NCBI RefSeq assembly: GCF_026391055.1
Contig: NZ_JAPLET010000026.1
Coordinates: 124,001-188,000, forward strand
From: Spirosoma sp.
GTDB lineage: Bacteria > Bacteroidota > Bacteroidia > Cytophagales > Spirosomataceae
Direction: 5' to 3'
DNA length: 64,000 nt
Shown: positions 61,922 through 64,000 of the stretch, one piece after another
Layout of the letters: the number at the start of each line of letters is the position of its first letter
How positions within the stretch are numbered: the stretch's first letter is position 1
The notes under the pieces: generated by a model
Databases searched by the model: none
What the model was told of the DNA's origin: nothing
What the model saw: only the letters and a program-made list of their open reading frames with translations
Program-made: the position numbers and the translations under genes

Positions 61922-63376
61922 TTAGGCGATAATGTCGTGGATCACTTTTCCGGACACATCGGTTAATCGGTACCGCCGACCCTGGTGTTTGAAGATCAGT
62001 TTCTCATGATTAAGCCCCAGTTGGTTCAGCACTGTAGCCTGGAAATCATGCACATGAACGGGGTCTTTAATGATGTTATAGCCTACATCATCGGTTTCGC
62101 CATACACCATACCGGGCTTGATACCCCCGCCCGCCATCCAGATGGTGAAGCAGCGCGGATGGTGATCGCGGCCGTAGTTCTCTTTGGTAAGCTTGCCCTG
62201 CGTGTAGCTTGTCCGGCCAAATTCACCGCCCCAGATAACCAGCGTTTCATCCAGCAAACCCCGCTGTTTGAGGTCGGTAACCAGCGCTGCCGATGCCTGA
62301 TCGACGTCCTTAGCCTGTCTGGTTATCTCGAAGGGCAGGTTGCCGTGCTGATCCCATCCCTGATGATATAACTGAACGAAGCGTACACCATTTTCGGATA
62401 ATTTTCGCGCCAGTAGACAGTTGGCGGCAAACGTACCGGGCACCAGACAGTCGGGGCCGTAGAGTTTAATGATATCGTCCGGCTCTTTCGACAGGTCCAT
62501 CACTTCCGGCACGGCCGTTTGCATCCGGTAAGCCATTTCGTACTGCTTTACTTTGGCGGCTATTTCCGGATCGCCAAACTCCTGATACGACAGGTCATTG
62601 AGCTGAGCCAGATTATCGAGCATATCCCGCCGATCCTGTCGGCTCATACCTTCCGGGTCGCGCAGATAGAGCACCGGGTCTTCGCCCTTGCTAAACTGTA
62701 CTCCCTGATGCACGGAATCCAGGAAACCGTTCGACCATAATTTGGAGTAAACGCCCTGCCCGTTACCGATACCCCGTGAGAGCAACACCGTAAAATTGGG
62801 CAGGTTTTTATTTTCATTCCCCAGGCCGTAGCTCAGCCAAGAGCCCATGCTTGGCCGGTTGCCCTGCTGCGAACCCGTCTGCAAAAACGTCAGGGCAGGG
62901 TCGTGGTTAATGGCCTCGGTGAACATCGACTTCACGATGCACAGATCGTCCACAATTTTGGCGGTGTACGGAAATAGGTCGCTGACCCAGGCCCGCGACT
63001 CGCCGTATTGCTTGAAGTCGACAAATGAACCCACCATCGGAAACTCCTTCTGGTTGGCCGTCATGCCCGTGAGTCGTTGCGTACCCCGAACGGAGGGCGG
63101 CAACTCCTGCCCCATCATTTCCCGCAGCTTGGGCTTGTAGTCAAACAATTCCTGCTGGGAAGGGGCTCCGTTCTGAAACAGATAGATGACCCGTTTGGCT
63201 TTGGGAGCGAAATGCGGGATACCAACTGTCAGGCCGTCCTCATCCGTACTACTTCCGCTGAAGAGGTCAGGGATTAACAACGAACCAAGCGCAGCACTAC
63301 CCAGCCCTAAGCTAAGTCTGGACAAAAAACGACGTCGGTTAAAATTGAGGCCGTGTTCGAGAATTTCTTTTTCCAT
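61922..63376 (-). CDS. Tat-exported DUF1501 protein
   Basis: The 484-residue product (start complement 63374-63376) has a twin-arginine leader (FNRRRFLSRLSLGLGSAAL). The mature protein has the DUF1501 (sulfatase/phosphatase-like alpha/beta fold) landmarks: PKAKRVIYLFQNGAPSQQELFDYKP, FTEAINHDPALTFLQTGSQ, YGLGNENKNLPNFTVL, RFVQLYHQGWDQHGN, LVIWGGEFGRT and NYGRDHHPRCFTIWMAGGG. The biochemical role of DUF1501 is not settled; it nearly always neighbours DUF1549/DUF1553 and planctomycete-type cytochromes, as here. Confidence 0.92.
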   Translation of the reverse strand: MEKEILEHGLNFNRRRFLSRLSLGLGSAALGSLLIPDLFSGSSTDEDGLTVGIPHFAPKAKRVIYLFQNGAPSQQELFDYKPKLREMMGQELPPSVRGTQRLTGMTANQKEFPMVGSFVDFKQYGESRAWVSDLFPYTAKIVDDLCIVKSMFTEAINHDPALTFLQTGSQQGNRPSMGSWLSYGLGNENKNLPNFTVLLSRGIGNGQGVYSKLWSNGFLDSVHQGVQFSKGEDPVLYLRDPEGMSRQDRRDMLDNLAQLNDLSYQEFGDPEIAAKVKQYEMAYRMQTAVPEVMDLSKEPDDIIKLYGPDCLVPGTFAANCLLARKLSENGVRFVQLYHQGWDQHGNLPFEITRQAKDVDQASAALVTDLKQRGLLDETLVIWGGEFGRTSYTQGKLTKENYGRDHHPRCFTIWMAGGGIKPGMVYGETDDVGYNIIKDPVHVHDFQATVLNQLGLNHEKLIFKHQGRRYRLTDVSGKVIHDIIA

Positions 63377-63469
63377 GACTCTCTTTTCGTTAACCCCTAA
63401 TTCCCTTAAAGGGGACTTTCTCCTGACTATTCTCAACCCAAAGTTGCCTTTAGGAGAATTAGGGATATT

Positions 63470-64000
63470 TCAGGACTTTGTAATGGTTTCTTCGAGATTA
63501 TAGATGGTTGTCATAACCCGCATCAGGGCGGCAAGCTTCACTTTGTCGATGTTGGCCGGAATTGGATACTCACCAACTGCCAGCGACTTATCGGCACTCG
63601 ATCTGGTCGATTTCCCGAGTTCTTTCTTGTAATAATCACTGAGGATAGCGACTTCCTTCTCGTTCGGTTTTCGACTTACAATCAATCGGAATGCCTTTTC
63701 TATCTTGGCATTTACGTCTCCCCGTTCCTGCATCAGCCGGGCGGCCAGCACACGCGACGCTTCCAGTACGGTGGGATCGTTCATCATAACCAGCGCTTGT
63801 AGGGGCGTATTCGTTTTCAGCCGTTTTACTTCGCAGAGATCGCGGTTGCTGGCGTCGAAAATGGCCATTGACGGTGGCGGAACTGTACGTTTGATCAGCG
63901 TGTACATACCGCGCCGATACAGGTTTGGCCCATGATCCTGCGTGTACATCGACAGCAGGCCCCGCCCCGACGTTGCTCCTTCCCACAAACCGGCGGGTTG
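63470..64000 (-). CDS. DUF1553 protein, C-terminal part (gene start outside the window)
   Basis: The frame runs from the window edge to a stop at 63470, giving 176 residues. It begins within the DUF1553 domain (PAGLWEGATSGRGLLSMY) and contains LYRRGMYTLIKRTVPPPSM, FDASNRDLCEVKRLKTNTPLQ, LQALVMMNDPTVLEASRVLA and the end VMTTIYNLEETI. DUF1553 usually follows an N-terminal DUF1549 (PSCyt2) domain, and often PSCyt1, in a large secreted protein; that part would lie beyond 64000. DUF1501 follows 93 bases downstream, in the classical pairing. Confidence 0.92.
   Translation of the reverse strand, partial: QPAGLWEGATSGRGLLSMYTQDHGPNLYRRGMYTLIKRTVPPPSMAIFDASNRDLCEVKRLKTNTPLQALVMMNDPTVLEASRVLAARLMQERGDVNAKIEKAFRLIVSRKPNEKEVAILSDYYKKELGKSTRSSADKSLAVGEYPIPANIDKVKLAALMRVMTTIYNLEETITKS

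Overview
The window looks like chromosomal DNA of a Bacteroidota bacterium of the order Cytophagales, probably close to Spirosoma. The evidence is a SusC/SusD outer-membrane pair, a lipidated TamA-like protein (TamL), the gene order sigma-54 regulator - LptE-like lipoprotein - TPR protein - SecG, a split transketolase, many Tat-exported sugar enzymes with RRxFL/RRxFI leaders, and DUF1501/DUF1553/planctomycete-type cytochrome proteins. GC content is near 50% by eye. The genus is an inference. No rRNA, tRNA, CRISPR array, integrase, transposase or phage gene was seen. No gene-free stretch exceeds about 300 bases; most gaps of 50-290 bases hold hairpins or short palindromic repeats.

Layout. 1-2.3 kb (minus): end-clipped sorbosone-dehydrogenase-like lipoprotein, small secreted protein, GNAT acetyltransferase and a PLP-dependent serine/threonine dehydratase or racemase. 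2.5-5.2 kb (plus): Tat-exported TIM-barrel isomerase and 2-ketoglutarate semialdehyde dehydrogenase-type enzyme, ending in a perfect hairpin shared with the convergent gene. 5.2-7.2 kb (minus): a compact pterin set, PTPS-like synthase - GTP cyclohydrolase I (overlapping) - unusual SDR. 7.5-12.8 kb (plus): metallo-beta-lactamase-fold hydrolase, then GH109-like glycosidase, FucP-like sugar symporter and galactokinase-family kinase, a plausible GalNAc/galactose unit. 12.8-20.8 kb: TIM-barrel isomerase, LolC/E-like permease, RbfA, polytopic membrane protein, queuosine-precursor transporter, di-haem peroxidase and SpoU methyltransferase. 20.8-32.3 kb (mostly plus): TamL, MiaB, sigma-54 regulator, LptE, TPR protein, SecG, GroES/GroEL and DoxX. 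32.6-42.8 kb: LolD, SucC, M48 and M23 peptidases, FAH-family hydrolase, Bcp, two-subunit transketolase, and an ECF sigma factor with a putative anti-sigma protein and a Spy-like protein. 42.9-64 kb (all minus): M14 peptidase, then a long sugar locus read right to left: DUF1553, DUF1501, cytochrome/LRR membrane protein, SusC, SusD, sorbosone-dehydrogenase/HEAT/cytochrome c protein, DUF1080, DUF4432, cupin, TIM-barrel isomerase, Gfo/Idh/MocA oxidoreductase.

Two themes deserve attention. First, the 46-64 kb locus combines TonB-dependent uptake, haem-linked sugar oxidation, a DUF1080 (3-keto-disaccharide hydrolase family) protein and a cytoplasmic oxidoreductase/isomerase pair; this fits import and breakdown of an oxidised (3-keto) glycoside. 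Second, the window is peppered with palindromic repeats whose words recur between loci. One lies inside the miaB reading frame and another supplies most of the signal peptide of the LptE-like lipoprotein, so these elements appear to have contributed protein sequence.
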